Of a stretch of DNA of 64,000 nt, positions 34,087 to 42,199 are shown piece after piece; within the stretch, counting starts at the first letter, position 1, and every line of letters starts with the position of its first letter. The position numbers were made by a program, and so were the translations under genes. Origin of the DNA: G963674665 sp963674665 (GTDB lineage: Bacteria > Desulfobacterota > Desulfovibrionia > Desulfovibrionales > Desulfovibrionaceae); the NCBI GenBank assembly GCA_963674665.2, contig CAXXPL010000009.1:1116001-1180000 (forward strand), in the 5' to 3' direction. The notes below the pieces were generated by a model. The model had not been told where the DNA came from, ran no database searches, and worked only from the letters and a program-made list of their open reading frames with translations.

Positions 34087-35655
34087 ATGCGCGCAGCCGT
34101 ATACTACATTTTGTGCGTATTGGGCCTCTCCATCTACGGCGGAGAGGTCTGACCACTGATCGACGGGCTCCCGGTCTGGGAGCTTGGCGTCGTGCTCGCC
34201 GGGGCGCTCACCCCCTGTTTTTTCGCCCGGCTGCTGCTCATGCCCCGGCTGGTGGACAACCTGCCCCTGGAGCGTCAGGCAGCGCGTCAGTTCAAGCTGG
34301 ATATGACGCTTTACGCCATCGCAGGCGCCGGTATGGCCTGGTTCAACGACCTGGCTTTCGACTTCCCCTTTGTGGGGAGCGGCTCCAAGCTGGTGCTCGG
34401 CGTGGTGGCCCTGGGGCTTTTCGCCTCAGTGGACCTCGCCCTCGAGCGCGAGCGGTTGCTCATTGTACGGGCCATGAAGACCGGCAAGGGCAAATTGCGC
34501 CCCCCTGAGCAGTTGTACCCTCTCACCAAAAAATTCACCCTCATCGCCACCGCCTCGGTGTTGCTCGTGTCCATGATCGTGTCCCTGCTGGTCTGGCGAG
34601 ACCTTATCTGGCTTTCCCATCAGGCCCTGAACGGGGCGCGCATAGACGAGCTCAAGAGCGAGGTCTACATCGAGATCGCCTTTGTCATGGGGGCGCTGCT
34701 GCTTCTTAGCGTCAATCTGATCCTCTCCTATTCACGAAACCTCAGGCTGCTGTTCACCTCGCAGACACGGGTGCTGGAGCGGGTGAGCCGGGGGGACCTG
34801 GACGGCGTCGTGCCTGTGCTCACCGAGGACGAGTTCGGTTTCATCGCCGGGCACACCAACAGCATGATCGAGGGGCTCCGCGACAGGCTGCGCATGCGTG
34901 AGGGACTCATGGTGGCCCAGGAGGTGCAGCAGAACCTGCTCCCCAACCAGGCGCCGGAGGTACCTGGGCTGGAGATCGCGGCCACGAGCCGGTACAGCGA
35001 TGAGACCGGCGGTGATTACTACGATTTTTTCAACCATTGCGGTGAGAAATGCGGCGCCGAAGAGAAGGGCAGGGACATAGGAATCGTGGTGGGCGACGTC
35101 AGCGGACACGGCGTGGGTCCGGCCCTGCTCATGGCCACGGCGCGCGCCCTGTTCAAGCTGCGTATGGTCCAGGGAGGGGAGCTCGGCATGTGCGTCAGCG
35201 ACGTCAATCGGTACCTGGCCCACGACCTGTTCGGCTCCGGACGGTTCATGACCCTGTTCGCCCTGCTCGTGTGCGGGGAGAGCCGGGGGTTGATCGCGGT
35301 CTCCGCGGGGCATGATCCGGCCATCATCTATGATCCGGAGAGCGACTCCTTCGAGGAGCTCCGCTCGCGGGGATTGCCCCTGGGCGTTGAGGAGCACTGG
35401 AGCTACGAGGAAGTCAGGCACCCCGCATTGCGCAAGGGACAGGTGTTGTGCATCGGCACCGACGGCATTTGGGAGGCCTCCAACAGCTCCGGCGAGATGT
35501 ATGGAAAGGACAGGTTGCGTGAGGTCATCCGCGCCAGGGCCGGAGGGTCGGCCCTGGAAATCCGCGATGCGGTGCTGGCAGGGGTGGCCGCGTTTTCGGG
35601 CCACAAGAGGCAGGAAGACGATATCACCCTGGTGGTGGTGAAGAGCGTGGTCTGA
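34087..35655 (+). CDS. Membrane SpoIIE/RsbU-type PP2C phosphatase with an in-frame TGA near the N-terminus
   Basis: The ATG at 34087 has ACAGGA six bases upstream and follows the previous stop by 15 bases. It reads MRAAVYYILCVLGLSIYGGE, V, then TGA at 34150-34152, and then continues open for 501 codons with coding-like third-position GC (PLIDGLPVWELGVVLAGALT...). If TGA is read (selenocysteine or suppression) the protein has about 522 residues; if not, a GTG at 34192 with GGGAG nine bases before it would start a 487-residue form inside the second membrane segment. The body has further membrane segments (to about residue 220), a HAMP-like linker and a SpoIIE phosphatase domain: QEVQQNLLPNQAPEVPGLEI, DETGGDYYDF, VGDVSGHGVGPALLMATARA and IGTDGIWEASN with the metal aspartates. 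It likely dephosphorylates the STAS protein encoded nearby. Confidence 0.85.
34165..34185 (+). promoter_or_regulatory. SECIS-like hairpin 12 bases after the in-frame TGA
   Basis: GCTCCC/GGGAGC forms six Watson-Crick pairs, extended by two G-T pairs, around a GGTCT loop at bases 21-25 after TGA. The E. coli fdhF selenocysteine element has a GGUCU in its loop at bases 19-23 after UGA. The likeness may be chance in GC-rich DNA. Confidence 0.4.
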
Positions 35656-35689
35656 TCCCCCCGACATGCCCCCCCTGTGGTGTGGCGAG

Positions 35690-36025
35690 TTATTGAAAAG
35701 AATCCAGTGCCTTCTCCTGCGTGGGGAAGATCGAGAAGATCTTGTCGTAGCCGGATATTTCGAAGACTTCGAGGATATAGTCCCGGATGTTGCAGATGGC
35801 GACCTTGCCCTGAACCTTGCGCATGCGCTGGTAGGCCATGACCAGGACGCGAAGGCCGGAGCTGTTGATGTATTCGAGGTCGGAAAAGTCGAAGAGTAGA
35901 CGCTTATGGGGAGAATCCACGCAGGCCAGGACAAGTTTCTCGAGGCTCTGGGTCTCCTCGGGATCCAGTCGACCCTGGATGGCTACGATAGTGACACCGT
36001 TTTCATCGCGATTGGTAAGACCCAT
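35690..36025 (-). CDS. STAS-domain anti-sigma factor antagonist (SpoIIAA/RsbV type)
   Basis: The start at 36025 has AGGAGC at good spacing; a longer frame to 36070 overlaps the upstream gene. The 111-residue protein has the STAS core VTIVAIQGRLD, LLFDFSDLEYINSSGLRVLV and QGKVAICNIRDYILEVFEIS. The serine after YIN (about residue 55) is the position phosphorylated by the RsbW-type kinase and dephosphorylated by SpoIIE-type phosphatases. It is the last gene of a three-gene minus-strand operon with rsbW- and rsbU-like genes. Confidence 0.9.
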   Translation of the reverse strand: MGLTNRDENGVTIVAIQGRLDPEETQSLEKLVLACVDSPHKRLLFDFSDLEYINSSGLRVLVMAYQRMRKVQGKVAICNIRDYILEVFEISGYDKIFSIFPTQEKALDSFQ

Positions 36026-36047
36026 TGGTATAGCTCCTGTGTTTTGT

Positions 36048-36497
36048 TTAGGAATTGTTCGCTTGTGCACACCGGGAAAGGTTCTTTTTCAGCTTCAGGT
36101 AGTTCTTCCCATCTTTTCGTTCGTATTCCACTTCGTCCATCATGGCCTTTACGAGATGAATGCCCATGCCACCAATGGGTTTGACCCTCTCGTCCAGGGG
36201 GACATCCAGTTCCGGCGGCGCGGCCGTCACAGGATTGAAGGGGCGCGCGTCGTCAACGAGCAGCAGCTCCAGGGTCCCGTTGTCATGGCTGGCGCTCACA
36301 TCGATGGTATAGTTGTCCGGAGAGTTGTAGCCGTAGGAGATGATGTTGGTGATCAACTCGTCAAGAACGAGGGTGATCTGGTACACCAGCTTCGGGGGAA
36401 GGCCAAGCTCCTCTGCAAAGCGCTCGACCTCCGCGGTGCACTGTGTGAAGTCCCCCCCGCCCGGCGCAAGGCGTATGGACATTACCACGTTACTCAT
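36048..36497 (-). CDS. RsbW/SpoIIAB-type serine kinase (anti-sigma or anti-partner ATPase)
   Basis: A 149-residue GHKL ATPase: the N box is LDELITNIISYGY, the G1 region is LLVDDARPFNP, and the G2 region is GGMGIHLVKAMMDEVEY. It should phosphorylate the STAS protein encoded just downstream (23-base gap). Its start overlaps the stop of the RsbU-like gene by four bases. No sigma factor gene is visible in the window, so the final target may be a sigma factor elsewhere or a different partner. Confidence 0.9.
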   Translation of the reverse strand: MSNVVMSIRLAPGGGDFTQCTAEVERFAEELGLPPKLVYQITLVLDELITNIISYGYNSPDNYTIDVSASHDNGTLELLLVDDARPFNPVTAAPPELDVPLDERVKPIGGMGIHLVKAMMDEVEYERKDGKNYLKLKKNLSRCAQANNS

Positions 36498-38647
36498 TGT
36501 TGTGGATCCTTGAGCTTTTTGATCACCGAGATGGTTATGTCGTCGGCCTGCTCCGCCTGCCCCCGAAAGTCGTTGACCGCGGAGAGGATAGCGTCCTGAA
36601 TGGCTCCGGCGCTCTTTGCCGCGTTCTTTCGAATGACTTCCCGCAGCCTGTCCTTGCCGAACATCCGGCGGTGTTCATCCATGGTCTCCCAGATACCGTC
36701 GGTACCCAGGATAATTATGCCATCCGGTTGATTGAAAGCATGTTCGTACTCGATATACACCCAATCGTCCAGAACTCCAAGTGCGGCGCCGTCACCGAGC
36801 AACTCCTCGAATTCGTCGGTGGCCGGGTCGTAGATCAGGGCGGGATCGTGCCCCGCGCGTATCCAACGCACCATCCCCGGCTTTGCGCCGAACTCCAGGA
36901 TGAACAGTGTCATGAAACGCCCCGATCCGTACAGGTCCTCGGTCAACAGCTTGTTGACCATGGTCACGCGCTCGGAGAGCGTCATGGGCAGCACCGAGAG
37001 CCCCCGCAACAGGGCGCGGGCCGTGGCCATGAGCAGGGCCGAGGGCAGCCCGTGGCCCGAGACATCGCCGATGATGGCGGACCAGCCGCCCCCGCGTTCC
37101 GGTGATTGGAGCAGAAAATCGAAGTAATCCCCGCCGGTCTCATCCGAATACAGGCTCACGCCCGAGACCTGAAAGCCTGGGATGGAAGGCGCGTGCTTGG
37201 GCAGCAGGTTTTTTTGGATCTCCTCGGCCACTTCCAGTGCCTGCTGGACATTCATGTAGGCGGCCAGCTTGGGGCCGAGTTCGTTGATCACCCGGACCAT
37301 CTCCTGGCGCTCGTCCGTGAATTCGACATCCAGCCTGACGTCGAAGTCACCTTCGCTGAGACGGCGTGCCGCGCTGGTGATGGTGATGAGGGGGCGGGTG
37401 AAGATCCTGGCGAACCAAAAACTTGCGATGATGACAATGCCGGCCACCAGTATCAGGGCGCCCATGGCGATGTAGACCTGTCTTTTGGTGAGTTTCATCA
37501 CCGCGGCGGTGAATTCGTCCGGAAGCTCCTGGAACACTGACATGGGCAGGATCAGAACGATGAAGTTGTCCTTGCTGCGGTTGGGGCCGGGGTATCTGGA
37601 GTAGGCCCAGATGGAACTCTCACCATGATAGGGCAGTTCCACCACGCCCGAGCCGTTGTTTTCCATGCTCCGCAACAGGGCTTGAAGCCCAGCCTGGTCC
37701 TCTGAATCAAGGGAGATTACCTCGTGGTCCGCAGCGCCCTTGGGAAAAGTGGCGCCGTTGGGCTGACTTACCATCACGGTCAGAGACCGAGCCCCGGTAT
37801 CGGGATTCACCCGCATGTTTACGAGGAAGGAACGCAACTGCTCCCCCCATTGGGAGAAAATTCGCTTACTCCTCAGGAACTCCGAAAGTGGTGCGTCCAC
37901 CGCCGCCACCCCCAATATCAGACCGTCATTGTCGAAAATGGGGCGTGCCAGGAAGAATATGGGAATCCCGAGCGAGGAATCGAACACCGGACCGTGCCAA
38001 TGCAACTCGCCCCTGCGCAGTGTTTCCCGGTACCAGGACTGATCCAGGGGGGAGAACTCCTTCGGGAAGTGGCCATGCCCCGGATAGATTGAGCAGACGC
38101 CGCTGCGCAGGCAGATGTATTGGCGAAAGGCCATGTCTCCCAGCATCTTTTCCAGGTCCTTTTGCATGGGCATCAGGGTGGCGAGAGCGCACATATCCCT
38201 GGCGGCCTCCGCCCTGGTGACGCGGGGATCGAGAAGAAACGCCTGATGCTGTCGACTCGTCAGCAGCTGCGGCCTTCCGGTGAAGGAAAACCTGGGGTCG
38301 GGCTGGGAGTCCGGAGGTCTTGTGGCCTCGGAGTCGAAATCGCTGGAAAGAAAGGTGCTTGCCCCGTCGCTGTTCAATTCCGGAGCCAAGGCATTGGTGG
38401 CGGCATTGGCAAGACTCTTCACCCCGAACCAGAGGCTGAGCTCGCCTTTTTCCAGTGAATAGGCATAGTCCTGCACCGTGTGCAGCAGGTCCTGGCGCAC
38501 TATCTCCCCCAATTCGACATTGGCGCGCTGGGCAAAGCGCGTGCCCTGCTTGTGGTAGGACTTCAGGTTGATGAAGGTTACCACCATGAGAGGAAGCAGG
38601 GTGAAGACAAGCAATGTCAAAAGGAACTTTGTGCGAATGCTCACCAT
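36494..38647 (-). CDS. RsbU-like phosphatase with extracytoplasmic sensor domain
   Basis: A 717-residue protein: first membrane segment (about 8-28, LLTLLVFTLLPLMVVTFINL), a long periplasmic Cache-like sensor (about 30-385), a second segment (about 392-412, AMGALILVAGIVIIASFWFA), HAMP (about 415-465) and SpoIIE phosphatase (about 475-715). The phosphatase has AEEIQKNLLPKHAPSIPGFQ, DETGGDYFDF, GDVSGHGLPSALLMATARAL and GTDGIWETMDEH. It probably senses a periplasmic ligand and dephosphorylates the STAS protein, starting the rsbU-rsbW-STAS operon. Its phosphatase domain is a clear relative of the one at 34.9-35.6 kb. Confidence 0.93.
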   Translation of the reverse strand: MVSIRTKFLLTLLVFTLLPLMVVTFINLKSYHKQGTRFAQRANVELGEIVRQDLLHTVQDYAYSLEKGELSLWFGVKSLANAATNALAPELNSDGASTFLSSDFDSEATRPPDSQPDPRFSFTGRPQLLTSRQHQAFLLDPRVTRAEAARDMCALATLMPMQKDLEKMLGDMAFRQYICLRSGVCSIYPGHGHFPKEFSPLDQSWYRETLRRGELHWHGPVFDSSLGIPIFFLARPIFDNDGLILGVAAVDAPLSEFLRSKRIFSQWGEQLRSFLVNMRVNPDTGARSLTVMVSQPNGATFPKGAADHEVISLDSEDQAGLQALLRSMENNGSGVVELPYHGESSIWAYSRYPGPNRSKDNFIVLILPMSVFQELPDEFTAAVMKLTKRQVYIAMGALILVAGIVIIASFWFARIFTRPLITITSAARRLSEGDFDVRLDVEFTDERQEMVRVINELGPKLAAYMNVQQALEVAEEIQKNLLPKHAPSIPGFQVSGVSLYSDETGGDYFDFLLQSPERGGGWSAIIGDVSGHGLPSALLMATARALLRGLSVLPMTLSERVTMVNKLLTEDLYGSGRFMTLFILEFGAKPGMVRWIRAGHDPALIYDPATDEFEELLGDGAALGVLDDWVYIEYEHAFNQPDGIIILGTDGIWETMDEHRRMFGKDRLREVIRKNAAKSAGAIQDAILSAVNDFRGQAEQADDITISVIKKLKDPQQ

Positions 38648-38689
38648 GGCCTCGTGTCGGTTGACTGCGTAACGCTTTCAATGACGTTT

Positions 38690-38735
38690 TGGAGGGGGAA
38701 CCATTTGAAAACGGCTCTTCCCCCGGGAAACACAA
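38690..38735. repeat. G/C-run hairpin of the dispersed family
   Basis: GGGGGAACC...GGCTCTTCCCCC lies in the divergent gap between the rsbU-like gene and the ABC transporter. The loop arms are less regular than in other copies. Confidence 0.5.
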
Positions 38736-38974
38736 CCAGATGATCTGCGGCAATTCATTCCGGTCAGTCGTTTTTTCCGTGTCTACAGGAATTTGTTTGA
38801 AAAAGTAATGGCATTTTCCCACCAGGAAAACTCCAGCGCAAGGTGATCAGTGGCCTTGATGCGGCCGTACCTCCCATTGTCGTATCAGGGAAAACTGTAC
38901 GGGTATCCCCTTCTCAGTTCGGGATTTTTCCAGTATGTAATTCTGAAAATAACATTTCGAGGAGCGAGGGGCTT

Positions 38975-41524
38975 ATGGGGAAAATGAAAGCTGAGATGGC
39001 AGCGCAGGACAACGTCCGTGTGACCAGGCGCTCCATGTACTACTGGGTGTGGCACAACAATTCGAAATGGCAGCTGATACTACTGGCGATAATTGGCGTG
39101 ACCGTGTTCACCAGAGTTGTGCCCCTGGAAATGCAGAAGCGCATCGTGAACAATGCCATAGGTGGCAAGAACATGCAGCAGTTGTTCCTGTACTGCGGCC
39201 TGTACATGGCCGCGGTGGTGAGCGCGCAGCTCCTGAAATACGCCATCTATCTGATCCAGAACTATATCGGGGAGCGCTCCCTGCTGGAGATGCGCAAGCA
39301 ACTCATCGCCCACATTCTTACGCTGCCCATGTCGTTTTTCCGCCGCACCTCGCCGGGGCTGGTCATCTCCTCCATGACCAACGAGCTGGTGAACATGCCG
39401 ACCTTCATCGGCAGCGCCATCTCCCAGCCGGTGGTCAACGTGCTCACGTTCCTCGCCATGGCCGGGTATATGTTCTACCTCAACCCCATTCTCGGCTGCA
39501 TCAGCCTGGTCATCTATCCCGCGGAGTTCGCGGTGATCCCCTATGTGCAGCGTCGCTTCAACAGATGGAACTCCCTGCGCATTCAGCGGACCCGCGTGGT
39601 CAGCACCCTGGTGGGCGAGGCCATCACCGGCGTGCACGAGGTGCATGGCAACGCCAGCACCCCCTTGGAGGAGCGCAAGGTCGGCAACTCCTGCGAAGGC
39701 CTTTACAACGCCAATATCCGGGTGGGTATTTTCAAGTTCGGTATCAAACTGACCAACAACTTTTTCCAGAGCCTGGGCCCCTTTTTCCTGTTTCTCATCG
39801 GCGGCATGATGGCCATTAAGGGGCACTTCGACCTGGGCGCCCTGGTGGCCTTTCTCTCAGCTTATGAAAAGCTCTACGACCCCTGGAAGGAGCTCATGGA
39901 GTTCTACCAGGTCTATCAGGACTCCAAGGTGCGCTACGCACAGGTCATGGACTACTTCGACTACGAGCCCGAGCACCCCCTGATGCCGGAAGGGCGCGAA
40001 GCCTACCACTTCTCCGGCGAGGTCGAGGTCAAGGACCTGTCCTACGTGGTGGCCGGGAACATCAAGCTCCTGGACCGCATCAACCTCACCCTCAAGCCCG
40101 GCGAACACCTGGCCCTGGTGGGCTTCTCGGGCAGTGGCAAGAGCAGCCTGGCCCTGGTCATAGGGCAATTGTACAAGTACACCGGCGGCAACGTGCTCAT
40201 TGACGGCTACGAGGTGGACAGCCTGAGCAAGCAGGACATGGCCTTCAACCTGGGCATGGTGGCGCAGCATCCCTTCATCTTCGGCGGCACGGTGAAGGAG
40301 AACCTGCTCTATTCCTGCGAGGCCATCAGCCTCTACGGCGGAAAATGCGGGGGCGACGACGGCGAGCCGGATCTGGACAAGCTCATCGAGACTGTGCAGC
40401 AGGTCGGCCTGTTCCTGGACGTGCTGCGTTTCGGTCTGCGCGAAAAACTCAACATGGATGCCAACAGGGACCTGGTGGAGAACCTCATCAGCGCCCGGCA
40501 CAACTTCCAGACCCGCCACGGGGAAGAGGTCCGCGAGGATGTCGAGTTCTTCAACAAGGACAGCTTCATGCTGCACAGCAAGCTGGGCGAGAACCTCACC
40601 TTTGGCGCGCCCAACGACGACTCCTTCAAGGACGAAAACCTGCACGAGAACCAGTTCATCCTGGACTTCCTGGACCAGGAGGGCCTGAAGCAGGAGTTCC
40701 TGGAGCTTGGAAGCGATCTGGCCCGCTCCTCCATGGAGCTTTTACGCAGCCTGGGCGAGAGCACTGAGCTGTTCGAGGATCTGCCCATCGAACGTGATGA
40801 CGTGGAGTGGTGCGGCAGGCTGGTGGAGCACCTGGAGAAAAAGGGAATCGAGGGGCTCACCCCCGAGGAGAAGGTCAGGCTGTTGCAGTTGGCGCTACGC
40901 TACCAGGTGGGGCGGCACAAGCTGGTGGCCGTGGACATGGACTTCATGCTCAAGATCGTCGCCGCCAGAAAGCACTTCATGGAGCGCATCGAGGAGGAGA
41001 TGCCCGGCGCCTTCGACTTCTATCACGAGGACGCCTACATCCACTCCAACAACATATTGGACAACATCATCTTCGGCCACATCAAGAGCGACTCCGCCGG
41101 GGCCGAGGAGCGCGTGAACCAGCAGATCATGCAACTGCTCATCGAGGAGAATGTGCTGGAGCGCGTGGTGGAGATCGGCCTGGACTTCAACGTGGGGAGC
41201 ATGGGTGACCATCTCTCCGGCGGACAGCGGCAGAAGATCGCCCTGGCCCGCGCATTTCTCAAAGAACCGCCCATTCTCATCCTGGACGAGGCCACATCGG
41301 CTCTGGACAACGCTTCCCAGACCCGTATCCAGAATCTGCTGGAGCGCAAGTGGAAGGGCAAGAGCACCGTCATCGCGGTTGTCCACAGGTTGGACACCCT
41401 CAAGGGGTATGACAAGATCGCGGTGATGAAGGCTGGCAAGATCATCGAAATGGGCAGCTATCAGGAACTTATTGACAAGCAGGGGACTTTTTATGAGCTC
41501 ATCCACGGAAAGCCAAAGCAATAA
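38975..41524 (+). CDS. ABC exporter (fused membrane and ATPase domains) with an expanded, repeated ATPase helical region
   Basis: I choose the ATG at 38975, after GGAGCGAGGGG; an upstream ATG at 38843 is in frame but poor. About 849 residues. The type-1 exporter membrane domain has six segments (about 25-320), with the linker EVEVKDLSYVVAGNI. Walker A is GFSGSGKSS (about 384) and the Q-loop is MVAQHPFIFGG (about 428), but the signature HLSGGQRQKIALARAFL comes only at about 745 and Walker B ILILDEATSALD at about 767. The usual Q-loop to signature gap is about 50-70 residues; here it is over 300. The extra segment contains three related units: GGTVKENLLYS, HSKLGENLTFGAP and HSNNILDNIIFGHI. The H-loop is VVHRLD. 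A cyclic-nucleotide-fold gene overlaps its end. Substrate unknown. Confidence 0.9.
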   Translation: MGKMKAEMAAQDNVRVTRRSMYYWVWHNNSKWQLILLAIIGVTVFTRVVPLEMQKRIVNNAIGGKNMQQLFLYCGLYMAAVVSAQLLKYAIYLIQNYIGERSLLEMRKQLIAHILTLPMSFFRRTSPGLVISSMTNELVNMPTFIGSAISQPVVNVLTFLAMAGYMFYLNPILGCISLVIYPAEFAVIPYVQRRFNRWNSLRIQRTRVVSTLVGEAITGVHEVHGNASTPLEERKVGNSCEGLYNANIRVGIFKFGIKLTNNFFQSLGPFFLFLIGGMMAIKGHFDLGALVAFLSAYEKLYDPWKELMEFYQVYQDSKVRYAQVMDYFDYEPEHPLMPEGREAYHFSGEVEVKDLSYVVAGNIKLLDRINLTLKPGEHLALVGFSGSGKSSLALVIGQLYKYTGGNVLIDGYEVDSLSKQDMAFNLGMVAQHPFIFGGTVKENLLYSCEAISLYGGKCGGDDGEPDLDKLIETVQQVGLFLDVLRFGLREKLNMDANRDLVENLISARHNFQTRHGEEVREDVEFFNKDSFMLHSKLGENLTFGAPNDDSFKDENLHENQFILDFLDQEGLKQEFLELGSDLARSSMELLRSLGESTELFEDLPIERDDVEWCGRLVEHLEKKGIEGLTPEEKVRLLQLALRYQVGRHKLVAVDMDFMLKIVAARKHFMERIEEEMPGAFDFYHEDAYIHSNNILDNIIFGHIKSDSAGAEERVNQQIMQLLIEENVLERVVEIGLDFNVGSMGDHLSGGQRQKIALARAFLKEPPILILDEATSALDNASQTRIQNLLERKWKGKSTVIAVVHRLDTLKGYDKIAVMKAGKIIEMGSYQELIDKQGTFYELIHGKPKQ

Positions 41525-42017
41525 GAAAGTTTGCGAGTACGAAGCCAATCTGGCCATCCTTCGGGACCTGCCGGCGTTCCGTGAGGCGCCCCTGGATTCC
41601 ATGCGGGCCTTGGCCTACCTGTGCAAACGCATGCGCTACAAGGACGGTGATCTGCTCTTCGAGCAGGGGGAGGAGGATCACCAGGCCTACTACATCCTGG
41701 AAGGCGAGCTGGAGCTGCTGCGCGACGGCAAGGTCGTTGGGGGATACGAGCGGGGCGCCTTCATCGGCGGTCTGGCCCTGCTGGCCGACGCAAAGCGGCT
41801 GTTTTCCCTGCGCGCCAAGACCCCGGTGTACTGCATCCTGTTCTCCCGCAAGAAGGCTCCCACGGATCCTGAAAAGGCGGCTGCCTTTTTGCAGGCATTC
41901 AGCCGGGCGGCCACCCGCTCCGTGGTGGATTGGGAAGAAGCCACGTTGAGAAAGCTCGAAGAAGCGGGGCAGGAACTCGACAGCGACGCCACCCACCTGG
42001 GCGTGAGCCTGTTGTAG
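41493..42017 (+). CDS. Cyclic-nucleotide-binding-fold protein
   Basis: The ATG at 41493 lies inside the last codons of the ABC transporter, with AGGGG upstream; the 174-residue product is certainly cotranslated with it. The cNMP beta-barrel shows as YKDGDLLFEQGEEDHQAYYI, LEGELELLRDGKVVGGYERG and AFIGGLALLADAKRLFSLRA. In cAMP-binding members the phosphate cassette has a glutamate (FGEL) before the arginine; here it reads FIGGLALL, so the ligand may not be a cyclic nucleotide. There is no DNA-binding helix, so it is probably a sensor or partner subunit of the exporter. Confidence 0.8.
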   Translation: MSSSTESQSNKKVCEYEANLAILRDLPAFREAPLDSMRALAYLCKRMRYKDGDLLFEQGEEDHQAYYILEGELELLRDGKVVGGYERGAFIGGLALLADAKRLFSLRAKTPVYCILFSRKKAPTDPEKAAAFLQAFSRAATRSVVDWEEATLRKLEEAGQELDSDATHLGVSLL

Positions 42018-42039
42018 GGCTGATTGAAATGAAATTGTT

Positions 42040-42185
42040 GGAAGAGTTTTCCAGGGGGAGCCCTTTTAAAGGCTTCCCCCCGACCCCCTCCCAAGAAATT
42101 CTACCAGTATAAGGTTTAGGAAAGGGGAGCGCGAGGGAAAAACCATTTCCTAAATGGTTTTCCCCTCGCAAATCCTTTTTTCGTT
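42040..42185. repeat. Paired G/C-run hairpins of the dispersed family, with terminator
   Basis: The first hairpin is GGGGGAGCCTTTT...AAGGCTTCCCCCC followed by GACCCCCTCCC. The second, at about 42134-42165, is a perfect AAACCATTT/AAATGGTTT stem flanked by GAGGGAA and TTCCCCTC, T-rich on both sides. It sits between the convergent cNMP and UbiA genes and acts as a likely bidirectional terminator. Confidence 0.75.
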
Positions 42186-42199
42186 CGTATGATTTTTCC

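Noticed and set aside
36070..36070. Longer start for the STAS gene at 36070
   Set aside because: It would overlap the RsbW gene's end and lacks a ribosome site; AGGAGC fits the ATG at 36025.
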